A DNA stretch of 64,000 nucleotides from an uncultured Synergistaceae bacterium (GCA_902489135.1 CABTYW010000001.1:20651-84650), one strand, 5' to 3'; positions 26,902-36,337 are shown, numbered from the stretch's first letter. The notes: a model not told the origin generated them from the sequence alone. Made by a program: numbers and translations.

Positions 26902-27504
26902 TTACCACAGCATGAAAAATCTTGGAAGCACGCCCTCTTCGGCGAGGCCTTCCAACAGTTCCAAAAGTCCCACAATCCACACAAACCAGACGGCGTTGAA
27001 AACTTCGCTGCGGAATGTCCCCGGTCGAACGACATAATCCTGGGGCTCGCGAAATTTTGAAAAATTCGGCCAGAACGCCGGAACCTGCCGCATATAGCGC
27101 CGGTACTTCCCGCCGAAAAGACCCATCAGCGCCTGCTCTTCATGACGGATCACCGCCGGATAGATCAGCGCGAAAACCAGCAGAACCACCGCCGTCAGCG
27201 TCAGCGATTCGGTGCACAGACCGACCCCCGTCGCACCCAGAAAGCTGAAAAAATACAGGGGATTGCGGCACAGAGAATAGGGTCCGTCCATGACCAGCAC
27301 CCGGTCTTTATATCCCGCAATATACTGGGCGCACCACAGACGCCCCATGGCCCCCAGTCCCGCCAGCACGCAGCCCAGAGCGAACAGCGCGCCTTCGACG
27401 ACGGGACAGGTCTCGAGCCGACGTCCCGAAAAAGCGCAGAGCGCCAGAAAGAGCGCCCCGAGCCCCTGAGAGAACTGCGTGCGGTACTTGAAAAACCACG
27501 TCAT
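26902..27504 (-). CDS. Isoprenylcysteine carboxyl methyltransferase/PEMT-family membrane protein
   Basis: The 200-residue protein has about four or five helices. The ICMT/PEMT-type SAM-binding signature is visible: GPYSLCRNPLYF (the usual 'GPYxxxRHPxYxg') and RHEEQALMGLFGGKYRRYMRQVPAF ('EExxLxxxFGxxYxxYxxrVpr', given here in part). Bacterial relatives methylate lipids or small amphiphiles; the substrate is unknown. The ATG at 27504 overlaps the stop of the sulfatase gene (ATGA) and follows GGGGAGG, so the two are translationally coupled. A role in envelope modification is inferred from that partner. Confidence 0.75.
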   Translation of the reverse strand: MTWFFKYRTQFSQGLGALFLALCAFSGRRLETCPVVEGALFALGCVLAGLGAMGRLWCAQYIAGYKDRVLVMDGPYSLCRNPLYFFSFLGATGVGLCTESLTLTAVVLLVFALIYPAVIRHEEQALMGLFGGKYRRYMRQVPAFWPNFSKFREPQDYVVRPGTFRSEVFNAVWFVWIVGLLELLEGLAEEGVLPRFFMLW

Positions 27505-29465
27505 GAATTTTGCCTCCCCTGACGGCTCAGCGGCCGCGTCGATTTTCCTGCGCCATATTTCAGAAGCCCCGCGCCGTACAAATCGCTGGCACCCTGATAC
27601 CACATCACCGCCTCGTCAAGCATCTGCGGATCGGCGTCAATTTCGGTGTAGCGGCTCTGCCGCCAGTCGTCGATGCGGAAGGCCTCGACGCCGCGCCGCG
27701 GCGAAAGCACCGTCAGACGGTCTCCGCGAATGAGGCCGAGAGACTGGTAGGTGCTGATAAAGGCGCGGTCTCCGGCGGGATCGCTGCGGCCGAGGTCATC
27801 GCCCATAAACTGAGAGTTGTAGGAAATGCCCAGCATGCCCAACAGCGTGGGCGGCAGATCGATTTGACTGGACAGGCGCGAACACACTCCGGGGGCGATG
27901 AGCTCGGGTGCGTAAATGAGGCAGGGAATGTGATAGCGGCTCACGGGCAGGCTGACGTGGCCGGCGGCGCTTGCCTGATGATCGGCGACGACCACGAAAA
28001 CCGTGCGGTCGAACCAGGGCTTCGCCGAAGCCCGGCGCAGAAAATCGCCCAGCGCCCAGTCAGTATAGCGGCACGCGCCTTCACGGGTTTTCTGCGGAGC
28101 GTCCACGCGACCTTCGGGAAAGGTGTAAGGCCGGTGATTGCTGGTGGTCACCACGAGCTCAAAGGCCTTGTGGCCGCGGGCGTCGTGGTCGTCAAGAGCT
28201 TCCAGAACGCGGGTGAACAGAATTTCATCGGCCACGCCCCACACCGTGGAGCTGAAAATGCGCTCAGAGGGAATGTCCATGCGGTCAACGGCGGAAAATC
28301 CGTTGGACACAAAGAAACCGTTCATGTTGTCGAAATAGCCGTAACCGCCGTAGAGGAAATCGCAGTCATAGCCGGCGGACTTCATGACCTGTCCCAGCGT
28401 GTTGAGGCCGCCGCTTTCGGGCCGGCGGACAATGGACTGCCCCGGCGTGGGAGGCACTGAAAGCGCCAGCGCCTCGAGGCCGCGAACGGTGCGGGTTCCT
28501 GTGGCGTACATGCGTGAAAAGACAAAAGACCGGGCCGCGAGGCGGTCCAGATTGGGCGTCCATGCGACCTCGCCGCCGAAGGCGCCGCAAAAATCGGCGC
28601 TGAGGCTCTCCACCACGATCATCACCACGTTCAGCTTCAGATCGCTCAAAGCATTGCGGTTATCCACGCGGCGCGCGATCCCCCCTTCGGACAGAAAAGA
28701 AACGTTTTCGCCTTTCAGGCGCTCTCTCAGCTGTTGCAGCACCTCATCGCCGGGGCGCGTCACGTAAAAGGCGGAATAATTGAGCTCGTTTTCAAAAAAC
28801 GCATGAAACAGTTCGTAAGCGCCGTTTCCCGCCAGCTCACGATTGGCGTTGACCTCGGAGACCTTGAGGCGCCACCGCGAATCGGTGAAGTTCACCGAGG
28901 CCCGGAGCAGGAACACCGCCCCAACAGCGAAGACCGCGCCGTTCAGCCGCCGGCGTCCCGGGGACAAAGGCGCGGCGCCGCGTTCAAGATGCCCCATCTG
29001 GAGTTTCGCGGCAGCCGCGCAGAGAGGCAGCGCCACGGCCAGCATGAGCGGCACGTTGTAGGACTCCCAGATATTGCCCAGAACTTCCGTGGTATAGACT
29101 AAATAATCCACGGCGATGAAATTGAACGTCGTGCCGAATTCCTGCCAGAACAGGACCTGCGCCGCCGCCATCATGCCGACCGTGAAGTTCATCAGGAAGG
29201 TGACGACCCCGACAATCCAGCGACCTCTTCGCCGGCTCAGCCACGGCGAAGGCATCACAAGCAGCACCGCCGCCAGCGGCAGGACGTACCACAGCGCCGC
29301 CGCGGCGTCAAAGACCATGCCGAGCCCCAAAGTCTTTGCCAGATCGTCCCAGCGCCACGACAGGCTGTCCGCCGCCAAAATCATCAAAAACAGCCGCAGA
29401 GCCGTCTGAGCGCCCATAAAACACAGCCCCTGCACTTTCAGGTATTTCAGTTTGACGCCGTCCAT
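27501..29465 (-). CDS. LtaS/MdoB-type membrane sulfatase (phosphoglycerol- or phosphoethanolamine-transferase-like)
   Basis: A 654-residue protein with about five N-terminal transmembrane helices, then a periplasmic alkaline-phosphatase-fold domain. VVMIVVESLSADF opens the catalytic domain. The nucleophile threonine lies in ATGTRT (about Thr324). WTPNLDRLAARS, VVADHQAS and the H of STSNHRPY-like TTSNHRPY supply the metal-site and fold motifs. COG1368 enzymes transfer phosphoglycerol or related groups to envelope glycans or lipids. The start is ATG 29465, which has AAGGAG upstream. It lies directly downstream of a two-component system on the same strand. Confidence 0.85.
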   Translation of the reverse strand: MDGVKLKYLKVQGLCFMGAQTALRLFLMILAADSLSWRWDDLAKTLGLGMVFDAAAALWYVLPLAAVLLVMPSPWLSRRRGRWIVGVVTFLMNFTVGMMAAAQVLFWQEFGTTFNFIAVDYLVYTTEVLGNIWESYNVPLMLAVALPLCAAAAKLQMGHLERGAAPLSPGRRRLNGAVFAVGAVFLLRASVNFTDSRWRLKVSEVNANRELAGNGAYELFHAFFENELNYSAFYVTRPGDEVLQQLRERLKGENVSFLSEGGIARRVDNRNALSDLKLNVVMIVVESLSADFCGAFGGEVAWTPNLDRLAARSFVFSRMYATGTRTVRGLEALALSVPPTPGQSIVRRPESGGLNTLGQVMKSAGYDCDFLYGGYGYFDNMNGFFVSNGFSAVDRMDIPSERIFSSTVWGVADEILFTRVLEALDDHDARGHKAFELVVTTSNHRPYTFPEGRVDAPQKTREGACRYTDWALGDFLRRASAKPWFDRTVFVVVADHQASAAGHVSLPVSRYHIPCLIYAPELIAPGVCSRLSSQIDLPPTLLGMLGISYNSQFMGDDLGRSDPAGDRAFISTYQSLGLIRGDRLTVLSPRRGVEAFRIDDWRQSRYTEIDADPQMLDEAVMWYQGASDLYGAGLLKYGAGKSTRPLSRQGRQNS

Positions 29466-29509
29466 GAAAAATACACTCCTTACCGCGTGTGTCATCACTT
29501 CACGCCGTA

Positions 29510-29551
29510 AGTATAGAGCCCGCTGCTTACCGGCCTCTAAGGAAAGTCTAA
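29510..29551 (-). promoter_or_regulatory. Sulfatase promoter with putative response-regulator direct repeats
   Basis: On the minus strand two TTAGA[C/G] hexamers (29546-29551 and 29535-29540) are spaced 11 bp apart start to start, the phasing typical of OmpR/PhoB-family sites. A TATACT -10 follows at 29510-29515. The repeats occupy the -35 region, and no separate -35 hexamer is seen. Confidence 0.5.
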
Positions 29552-29613
29552 AAAATTCATAAATTTTTCTCTTTCCCCGCGTTTCATGGCTGACGGGCGC
29601 GCGGCAAAGACTT

Positions 29614-30300
29614 TCAGTGTCCCATAAAACGGTAGCCCACGCCCCAAACGGTTTCGATGTACTCCGGCCGCGAGGGATCGGCCTCAATTTTCTCGCGCAG
29701 GCGGTTGACGTGAACCGTGACGGTTGCCGTGTCTCCCAGCGCGTCCTCTCCCCAGACTCGCTCAAAAAGCTGTTCCCGCGAGAAAACCCTGTCGGGGTGC
29801 GACGCCAGAAACAGAAGCACATCGTACTCCCGCTTCGTCAAAGAGATTTCGCGCGCCTTGAGAAAAACGCGGCGTGAAAGGGGCATGATTTTCAAATCCC
29901 GGGCGGCCAGAACTTCCTCCCGCTTTTGCCCCAGCAGGCGCCGCCGCGTGGCAATGTGGGCCTTCACGCGCGCCGTCAGCTCCGACGGGCTGAAGGGCTT
30001 GACCACGTAGTCGTCGGCGCCGAGGCCGAGACCGCGAATTTTGTCCACGTCGTCCCTGAGAGCGGTCACCATCATCAGCGCCACGTTTTTTTCGCGGCGC
30101 AGACGCCGGCACACCTCAAAGCCGCTCATTTCGGGCAGCATGACGTCCAGAAGCACCAGGTCATAATCCCCCGAAAGTGCCATGCGAAGCCCCTCTTTTC
30201 CCGAAGCCTCCGTTTCCACGGCATACCCCGCCGCTTCAAGGTAATCCCGTTCCAGCTCGGCGATGAGGCGGTCGTCCTCAACGATCAGTATTTTTTCCAC
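29614..30300 (-). CDS. OmpR-family response regulator
   Basis: The 228-residue regulator has an N-terminal receiver domain: acidic pair near residues 9-10, phospho-acceptor Asp52 in LLDVMLP, Thr79 and Lys101 in VKPFSP. A C-terminal winged helix follows, ending in the recognition pattern VTVHVNRLREKIE and TVWGVGYRF. The gene overlaps the end of the sensor kinase gene by 23 bases. The likely target is the sulfatase promoter 60-100 bases downstream. Confidence 0.92.
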   Translation of the reverse strand: MEKILIVEDDRLIAELERDYLEAAGYAVETEASGKEGLRMALSGDYDLVLLDVMLPEMSGFEVCRRLRREKNVALMMVTALRDDVDKIRGLGLGADDYVVKPFSPSELTARVKAHIATRRRLLGQKREEVLAARDLKIMPLSRRVFLKAREISLTKREYDVLLFLASHPDRVFSREQLFERVWGEDALGDTATVTVHVNRLREKIEADPSRPEYIETVWGVGYRFMGH

Positions 30301-31804
30301 CGCGCGTGCCCTCCCTGACTTCCCGGCAGAGGGGAAATTTCATCTCCACGCAGAAACCGCCGTCATTGAAAGCGCCCACCGTTCCGCCGCAGCCTTCCAC
30401 AATCTGGCGCACGACGGCCAGTCCCAGTCCGCTTCCGTCGCCGTAACGGCTTCGCGCCTTGTCTCCCCGGTAAAAGGGCTCGAAAAGATGCGGCAGATCG
30501 TCCTCCGCGGCGCCCTTTCCGTTGTCGGCGACACAAATGCGCGCCAAACCGTCCGTTTCCTCCAGCGCGACTTCGATTTTCACGGGCCGACGATGGGCAT
30601 ATTTCACGCTGTTTTCAAAAAGATTGACAAAAACTCGCTGCAGTTCCCCGCGGTCCACATCCACATGGAGCTTTTCCGCGGGACATCGGCATTCCAGCAT
30701 GGCCCTTCCGACGAAAGAGGGCGCCTGTTCCTCCGTCAGGTCTTTCAGCCAGCCGTTCAGCTCCGTCGTCTCGAGGCGATAGGAGTATTGCCGATTTTCA
30801 AGGCGCGCCAGAAGAGAAAGCGAATCGGCCAACAGACTCATGTCGGAAGCGCTGCGCAGAATGGCGCGGCAGTAACGATGGCGCATCTCCGGCGTGGAAG
30901 CCACGCCGTCGCGAAGCCCCTCGGCGTAGCCGCGGATTGACGTCAGCGGCGTGCGAAGGTCGTGAGAGATGCCCGAGATCATCATTCGGCGATAATTTTC
31001 GTGGCGCCTCTTTTCATTGACGGAATCTTTCAGGCGCAGGCGCATCTGGTCAAACTCGCGGCACACCTCGCCGAACTCATCGTCCCGACAGCAGTCCACC
31101 GTCACGTCCAGATTGCCGTCGGCGACGCGGCGAAGGCCGGAACGCAGATCCGCCAGCGGCCGCAGAAACATTCGCGCCACGGCGCCGCTGAGAGCGTAAT
31201 CGGTGACGGTAATGGCGGCAATCAGCAGCAGAAGCAGCACCGCCGCCACGGTAATGACGTATTTTTCAATGTAGGACCGTTCGCCCGCCCGACCCCGCCC
31301 CGGCAGATACACCGCCGTCACCTTCCCCGGCTCATCTTCGGGGCCGAAGGTATTGCGCACCATCGCCCCGCCGTCGGCGGTCATGGACAGACTCTGAAGC
31401 CCCCTTAACGCGCCGTTGAGACGGAGCGACGCGAAGCGCCGGTCGGCGTCGGTGAAATTGCTGTATACGACTTTGTCGTGAATGGCAATCTCGAAGTGAT
31501 AGCCCATATCGTGAAGATTTTGCTCGAACATCCGCAGCTTTTTTGAGGGCTGTTCCGCCATGACCAGATCGTTGTCCTCGTACCAGTCGTAGTGTTCCCA
31601 CTCGCGGGTGCTCAGCTCTTCTTTGCAGGCATAAATCAGGCTCTGAGCGGAGTACACCCCCTGTTCCGAGCGGTACATGTTCACCACGGGTTCAATATAG
31701 TCACGCCCGTAGGCGGAAAAAATCAGCGCCGCGCCGATCACCAGCAGCAGCGGAGACGCAGTCATCAACATGTTGGACAGAAGCAGCTTGCGGCGTATGG
31801 TCAT
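30278..31804 (-). CDS. Sensor histidine kinase
   Basis: A 508-residue membrane kinase. Helix 1 spans ~12-30, an extracytoplasmic sensor loop ~31-182 and helix 2 ~183-203. A HAMP domain follows, then a phospho-accepting His281 in GISHDLRTPLTS, N-box NLFENSVKYA, G1 DNGKGAAEDDL, F-box and G2 DGSGLGLAVV. The ~150-residue periplasmic loop has no recognised ligand motif. The start is ATG 31804, after TTGGAGG; an upstream in-frame start would add 14 residues. Partner regulator: 29614-30300. Confidence 0.92.
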   Translation of the reverse strand: MTIRRKLLLSNMLMTASPLLLVIGAALIFSAYGRDYIEPVVNMYRSEQGVYSAQSLIYACKEELSTREWEHYDWYEDNDLVMAEQPSKKLRMFEQNLHDMGYHFEIAIHDKVVYSNFTDADRRFASLRLNGALRGLQSLSMTADGGAMVRNTFGPEDEPGKVTAVYLPGRGRAGERSYIEKYVITVAAVLLLLLIAAITVTDYALSGAVARMFLRPLADLRSGLRRVADGNLDVTVDCCRDDEFGEVCREFDQMRLRLKDSVNEKRRHENYRRMMISGISHDLRTPLTSIRGYAEGLRDGVASTPEMRHRYCRAILRSASDMSLLADSLSLLARLENRQYSYRLETTELNGWLKDLTEEQAPSFVGRAMLECRCPAEKLHVDVDRGELQRVFVNLFENSVKYAHRRPVKIEVALEETDGLARICVADNGKGAAEDDLPHLFEPFYRGDKARSRYGDGSGLGLAVVRQIVEGCGGTVGAFNDGGFCVEMKFPLCREVREGTRGGKNTDR

Positions 31805-31852
31805 CGCCTTCGCCTCCAAAAAAAAGATTGACCGTTTCGGGAACACAAAAAC

Positions 31853-31863
31853 AGTCTAGCACA
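31853..31863 (-). promoter_or_regulatory. Extended -10 promoter of the two-component operon
   Basis: On the minus strand TGTGC precedes TAGACT (31853-31858), which gives a TGn-TAGACT extended -10. No clear -35 is present. It lies about 50 bases before the kinase start. Confidence 0.45.
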
Positions 31864-31928
31864 AAGAGCCCGGACACCGCGAAGAAAAACGCGCGCCTCC
31901 CCTTTTTCCCGTTCGGTCTGTTCTCAAA

Positions 31929-31978
31929 AGCGACGCCGGGACGCGAAAATTTTCGCACCCCGGAACTCCGGCGTCGCT
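31929..31978. repeat. Compound hairpin upstream of the kinase gene
   Basis: An 11-bp outer stem (31929-31939 with 31968-31978) surrounds the self-complementary GCGAAAATTTTCGC (31943-31956). On the minus strand it is followed by TTTTG, so it may be a second terminator for the nhaC gene. Confidence 0.55.
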
Positions 31979-31979
31979 C

Positions 31980-32022
31980 AAAAAAGCGTAAACCGCGCGG
32001 CCACGGGCCGCGCGGTTTACGC
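31980..32022 (-). terminator. Terminator of the nhaC gene
   Basis: A 17-bp perfect stem (31986-32002 with 32006-32022) with a 3-base loop is followed on the minus strand by six T. The nhaC stop codon is 49 bases upstream. Confidence 0.8.
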
Positions 32023-32070
32023 GCCGTTCTATCAAATTTGCTTCAGTCCTTGCCATAAGCTCACAATGCC

Positions 32071-33540
32071 TTAAGCGTCGCCGGCTTTCACGTATTTGGT
32101 GAGGGAAACCTCGGGCTCTCGGGGAATGGAGAAGAAAGGAATAAACCGGTCAAGCCCCGTAATGGTGAGCAGCAGCATGGAGCCCACGGCGATCATGGCG
32201 AAATAGTTATGGGAGATCACGGCGCCCATGGTCAAGGTATCGGCCGCCAGGGGATAGACGGAAACGGCGATGCCCATGAAAAATCCCATATAGCAGTGCC
32301 ACGGAATGAGCTGCGCCCCCAGAACGCCCATGGCGTCGGCAAAAGTGGCGTTGCGCAGCGCCAGTCGGTACATGGCCTTTTCGTCGCCCGTCACCGACTT
32401 TTCGGTCATATCCTTGATGATGGGACTGATGGTGACAATCTGAGCCATTTCGTCAGCCAGAGCCGCGTTGCCGATCAGGCACAGCAGCGCGTTGCAGAAC
32501 ATGAGCTGCCGCACCTTGCTGACGATTTTCATGATCATGGCGGCGATGGAATCGAAGGCGTTCATCTTGCGCATGACACCTCCGAAGGCTCCCACCCAGA
32601 GCATCATGGCGATGGACCAGCCGCCGGCGGCGGACGCACCGTCATAGATGAGCTTCAGGAACTTGTCGATGTCCGTCACCGTTCCGGCCATCCAGCCGAA
32701 CAGTCCCGAGAACAGAATTCCCGATCCGAGGCAGATCAGCGTGCTGACGTTGCGCAGGGCCAGCAACAGGACGACGAGCAGAGGAATAATCATGTAGTAA
32801 GGGACGCCGCTCTGCACCTGCTTAAGCAGCGTCACCGCCGCAGGACGCTGCTCCGACAGCGCCTGCCAGACGCTCTCGGGAATTTGCTCAATGGCCGCGG
32901 CGGCCGAGGCATGGGCGTCGGTAAGTCCCATGGACGCGCCGGCGGCATAAAAAACCACGGCGCTGATAACCAGGCACAGCAGCGACCACACGCCCTGATA
33001 GCGCATACGGTCAACGAGCTGAACGTTCTGCATTCCGCAGCTCACCACGGTGGTGTCGGAAATCAGCCCGATGTTGTCGCCGAAACAGGATCCGCCGATC
33101 ACGGCGCTGAACGTCAGCACCACGCTGCCGCCCACAATGTGGTTGAGCCACAGGAAAATAGGCGTGCAGGCGGCCACCGTTCCCCATGACGTTCCCGTGG
33201 CCACCGAAAGGACGGCGGTCACAAGGAAGCCCGACACCGCCACCATTTTCGCCGTCATGCCCAGCCGAAGGGCCAAGTTGATAATGGCCGCCGCAACGCC
33301 CGTCGCCATAAAGCACTCGGCCACGGCGTAGGCGGCTTCAAGAATAAGAAAGACAATCAGAAAGTTCTTCAGGTTATCCAGCGCGGCATCCAGCAGTTCG
33401 TCGAATTTGTAGTGATCGGTGGCCATGGCCACAAGGCACGCGCAGATAAACGAAATGGGCGACGCCAGCAGAATATCCATGCCGGAAAGCATCAACCCGC
33501 CCATAATGAGAACGGGCACCAGTTTCAAAAAGGCGATCAT
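32071..33540 (-). CDS. nhaC: NhaC family Na+/H+ (or Na+/organic anion) antiporter
   Basis: A 489-residue, ~12-helix protein. Signature stretches ATGTSWGTVAACTPI and GGSCFGDNIGLISDTTVVS match the NhaC/IT superfamily and its repeat structure. Members exchange Na+ for H+ or for organic acids such as malate/lactate. In this catabolic neighbourhood a substrate antiport role is as plausible as sodium homeostasis. The start is ATG 33540, eight bases after GGGGGG; ATG 33549 is too close to that site. Confidence 0.85.
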   Translation of the reverse strand: MIAFLKLVPVLIMGGLMLSGMDILLASPISFICACLVAMATDHYKFDELLDAALDNLKNFLIVFLILEAAYAVAECFMATGVAAAIINLALRLGMTAKMVAVSGFLVTAVLSVATGTSWGTVAACTPIFLWLNHIVGGSVVLTFSAVIGGSCFGDNIGLISDTTVVSCGMQNVQLVDRMRYQGVWSLLCLVISAVVFYAAGASMGLTDAHASAAAAIEQIPESVWQALSEQRPAAVTLLKQVQSGVPYYMIIPLLVVLLLALRNVSTLICLGSGILFSGLFGWMAGTVTDIDKFLKLIYDGASAAGGWSIAMMLWVGAFGGVMRKMNAFDSIAAMIMKIVSKVRQLMFCNALLCLIGNAALADEMAQIVTISPIIKDMTEKSVTGDEKAMYRLALRNATFADAMGVLGAQLIPWHCYMGFFMGIAVSVYPLAADTLTMGAVISHNYFAMIAVGSMLLLTITGLDRFIPFFSIPREPEVSLTKYVKAGDA

Positions 33541-33848
33541 TGCGTTCATTCCCCCCGTATGTGGTTTCGTGAAAAAGCGCATGCGCTCTTTCGAAAAAGC
33601 TCACTGCGCTTTTTTCGAAAAGGACTCCGACGCTCCTTCTTCTGCGGCCGCAAAATTTTACGCAACCGAAAATCCTTGCTCCCCCAAAGGTGTTTTGCCT
33701 CAGAAAAGGAGACCGGTCGTTTTTTTCATCCCCCTTTTTCGTCAGAGTTTTTTTTAGGTTTTCAAAAACGGAAAATTTTTTCAAATCAATCAATACCGCC
33801 ATTTTGCGCCTTGACGGTTCAACCGTCAAGCCCCCGTTTCGCCGCGCC
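33541..33848. other. Non-coding region upstream of nhaC
   Basis: It contains two T/A-rich inverted repeats near 33576-33620 (TTCGAAAAAGC with GCTTTTTTCGAA) and a near-perfect palindrome CTTGACGG-TTCAA-CCGTCAAG at 33811-33831, just beyond the aminotransferase gene. No confident promoter was found. Confidence 0.45.
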
Positions 33849-35081
33849 TCAGCTTTTTTCGGCGCGATTTTTCGCGCCGGCACCGGGCGGAACCTGCTTT
33901 TGTGCCGCTTCGAGGCGCTCATTGTAGTATCTGACAAAACCTTCCATGCCGGCTCGCACCTTGTCGATGGCCGCCGTATAGGCAATTCTGACGCGGTTTT
34001 CGATGCCGAAGGCGTCCCCGGGAACGACGGCGACCCCCTCGGCGTTCATAAGCCCCATGACGAAATCAAGGGGCCTCATCTTCAGCCTCTCAATGGACGG
34101 CAACACGTAAAAGGCCCCCTCGGGCGACGGAAAATCGGCGCCCGGACATCTTTTCAGCGCCTCCGTCACCGCGTCGCGGCGCTCTTTGAACTTCTCGACG
34201 CACGCTTCGGTAAAGCTTTCGCCCTCCATGAACGCCGCGGCGGCGCCGATCTGCGCGAAGGTGCAGGCGCAACTCGTCATCATGTGATGCGCCTTCGTCA
34301 AAGCGGGCACGACCTGCTGGGGCCCATGGATAAAGCCCACGCGCCAGCCCGTCATGGCGAAGGCCTTCGAAGCCGAGCCGATGACGACGGATTGTTCCGC
34401 GATCTCGGGATAATCCAGCGGCGAAACGTGTTCCCCGCCGTAAGTGATTTCCGAGTAGCATTCGTCGGCGGCCAGCCAGAGGTTTCTGCCTTTGACGAAC
34501 TTCACCAGCCGATCCATGTCCTCGCGGCTGACCATGCAGCCCGACGGATTGTTGGGAGTGTTGAGAAGAATAATCCGCGTTCTCTCCGTGACGGCCGATT
34601 CCAGCCGTTCCATGTCCAAACCGTAGTGAGCGCCCAGCACGGCGGGGACCTCCACGGGCACGGCGCCGGCCAGAAACGCCTGATCGCGGTAGGCCGGAAA
34701 ACAGGGAGTCAGCAGCAGGATCTCGTCACCCACATCCGTCAGCGCCAGCATCATCGTCATCAGCGCCTCCTCGGCGCCGCAGGTGATCACCACCGTGTCG
34801 GGCTCCAGAGTATGACCTTTGCGCTGTCGGTGCGCGCAGACGGCGCGGCGGAGCTCCTCAAGACCGCGGGTGGGAGAGTAATGCGTTCTGTTTTCGTCCA
34901 GAGCCCGCTTGCAGGCATCCTTGGCCTTCGCGAAGGAATGGAAGTCGGGCTCGCCGATTTCCAGATGAAAGACCTCACGTCCCTCTCGCTCAAGAGCGAC
35001 GCAGGCATCGGCAATGTCGCGAATGCCGCCCTGAAAGGAACACCGCGCAATGCGGCACGTTTTTTCATGCAATGGGTTCAT
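33849..35081 (-). CDS. Class I/II PLP-dependent aminotransferase
   Basis: A 410-residue fold-type I enzyme. Substrate-arm IGEPDF and the NTPNNPSG loop are conserved. The PLP lysine is Lys239 in SASKAFAMTGWRVGF, and the C-terminal RIAYTA supplies the carboxylate-binding Arg. It resembles aspartate/aromatic/MalY-adjacent aminotransferases of fermenters; specificity cannot be read. The start is ATG 35081, after AAAGGA. It lies between the nhaC gene and the divergent P-protein operon, on the same strand, and has a 416-base non-coding stretch upstream. Confidence 0.88.
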   Translation of the reverse strand: MNPLHEKTCRIARCSFQGGIRDIADACVALEREGREVFHLEIGEPDFHSFAKAKDACKRALDENRTHYSPTRGLEELRRAVCAHRQRKGHTLEPDTVVITCGAEEALMTMMLALTDVGDEILLLTPCFPAYRDQAFLAGAVPVEVPAVLGAHYGLDMERLESAVTERTRIILLNTPNNPSGCMVSREDMDRLVKFVKGRNLWLAADECYSEITYGGEHVSPLDYPEIAEQSVVIGSASKAFAMTGWRVGFIHGPQQVVPALTKAHHMMTSCACTFAQIGAAAAFMEGESFTEACVEKFKERRDAVTEALKRCPGADFPSPEGAFYVLPSIERLKMRPLDFVMGLMNAEGVAVVPGDAFGIENRVRIAYTAAIDKVRAGMEGFVRYYNERLEAAQKQVPPGAGAKNRAEKS

Positions 35082-35497
35082 GGCGATTTTTCCTTTCCCC
35101 GCTGCCGCGCCTTGTCCGCAAAAGCCGCGGCGGATTTTTGCGGCGGCGAAACGGCTCCTGCCACATCTCAAAAGCCTTCGCCGCCGTCATCCCGTCCTTT
35201 GCTCACCATCATGGTTCCATGAAGCTGTGCCCCGTAATAAAAATCGCCGTGCACATTGGAGCAATCGGGAACGCAACCATTGCCGGAGCTCCCCCAAGTC
35301 CGGGCCTGAAGCAGGTTGAAATTTCCTCATGAAAGGAAGCCTCGGCTGCCGGTCCCGATTGTCCATTTAAATCATCTCATATTTTTACAGAATAGAAAAC
35401 ATGTCGCGTCTCGAAAAAAATCTCCCGCCCCATGTTTGATCAATTCCTGCCGCATTCGTGCCGGAAATTGAACAAGCGGAAAGCCGCAATGACCAGT
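35082..35497. other. Non-coding region upstream of the aminotransferase gene
   Basis: A non-coding stretch with an AT-rich patch near 35370-35410. No convincing promoter, terminator or riboswitch was recognised. It separates the aminotransferase gene from the SDR/NAD-kinase-like/P-protein-like operon. Confidence 0.4.
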
Positions 35498-36253
35498 TTA
35501 GGCATACAGTCCCGCCGTTTCGCCGCCGTCGATGCGAATGTCGGCGCCGGTAAAATACCGGGCGTCGTCGCTGGCGAGGAATGCGTAAAGCGCCGCAATC
35601 TCCTCGGGCGTGGCGTGGCGTTTCATGGGAATGCCTTCGTTGACTTTGGCGAGCATCTCGTCGGTGTACTCGGCGCGCTGCATGGGCGTCAGCACATAGC
35701 CCGGACAGATGCAGTTGACGCGCACGGCGGGCGCCAGTTCGAGCGCCAGTGTTTTGGTCAGCAGGATGACGCCGGCCTTGGAGGCGTTGTAATCGGCGTA
35801 CCAGCGGTGCCCTTCGGTGCCGTTGGTGGATGCGGTCATTAAGATGACACCGTCGCCCTGAGCCTTCATACGGCGCCCTGCCTCTTTGGCGCACAAAAAC
35901 ATGCCGCCCAGGTTGATGTCCAGCACCTTTTTCCACTGAGCATAGGGGATGTCCAGCGCGTCGCAGCGCACGGAAATTCCCGCATTGGAGATGAGCACGT
36001 CAATGCCGCCCAGCGTTTTGTCCATTTTGTCGAAAGCGGCTTTGACGTCCGCTTCGCACGAAACGTCGGCGGAAGAAAAACCTGCGAACTCGGGATGGGC
36101 GTTCTGCGTTTCTTCCAGGGCTTTTTTGTTGTAGTCCACAATAAACACTCGGGCGCCTTCCTGAGCGAAACGACGGGCCGTGGCCAAGCCGATGCCGCTG
36201 GCGGCCCCGGTGACCATAACGCGTTTACCCTTCAGCTCTTCATAGTGCGGCAT
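35498..36253 (-). CDS. Short-chain dehydrogenase/reductase
   Basis: A 251-residue classical SDR. Cofactor motif TGAASGIG at 15-22 and Asp40 at the end of the second strand indicate NAD(H). SNAG lies at 89-92, and the catalytic tetrad is Asn113, Ser142, Tyr155 and Lys159 (YNASK). The C-terminal IDGGETAGLYA is typical. The substrate is unknown, probably a hydroxy-acid, polyol or ketoacid. The start is ATG 36253, after AAGGAGG. It ends the operon 40516-41298 / 39071-40453 / 37457-39046 / 36338-37456. Confidence 0.9.
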   Translation of the reverse strand: MPHYEELKGKRVMVTGAASGIGLATARRFAQEGARVFIVDYNKKALEETQNAHPEFAGFSSADVSCEADVKAAFDKMDKTLGGIDVLISNAGISVRCDALDIPYAQWKKVLDINLGGMFLCAKEAGRRMKAQGDGVILMTASTNGTEGHRWYADYNASKAGVILLTKTLALELAPAVRVNCICPGYVLTPMQRAEYTDEMLAKVNEGIPMKRHATPEEIAALYAFLASDDARYFTGADIRIDGGETAGLYA

Positions 36254-36337
36254 GTTGTCATTCCTCCTTGCAGGGATAATACGGCGCGGGCGGAACTCGC
36301 ACCGCGTCGACAAAAACTTTCGAAGCGGCGTGCTTTT

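Noticed and set aside
33690..35222. A 510-codon open frame antisense to the class I aminotransferase
   Set aside because: No ribosome site or motif; the minus strand carries the full aminotransferase signature.
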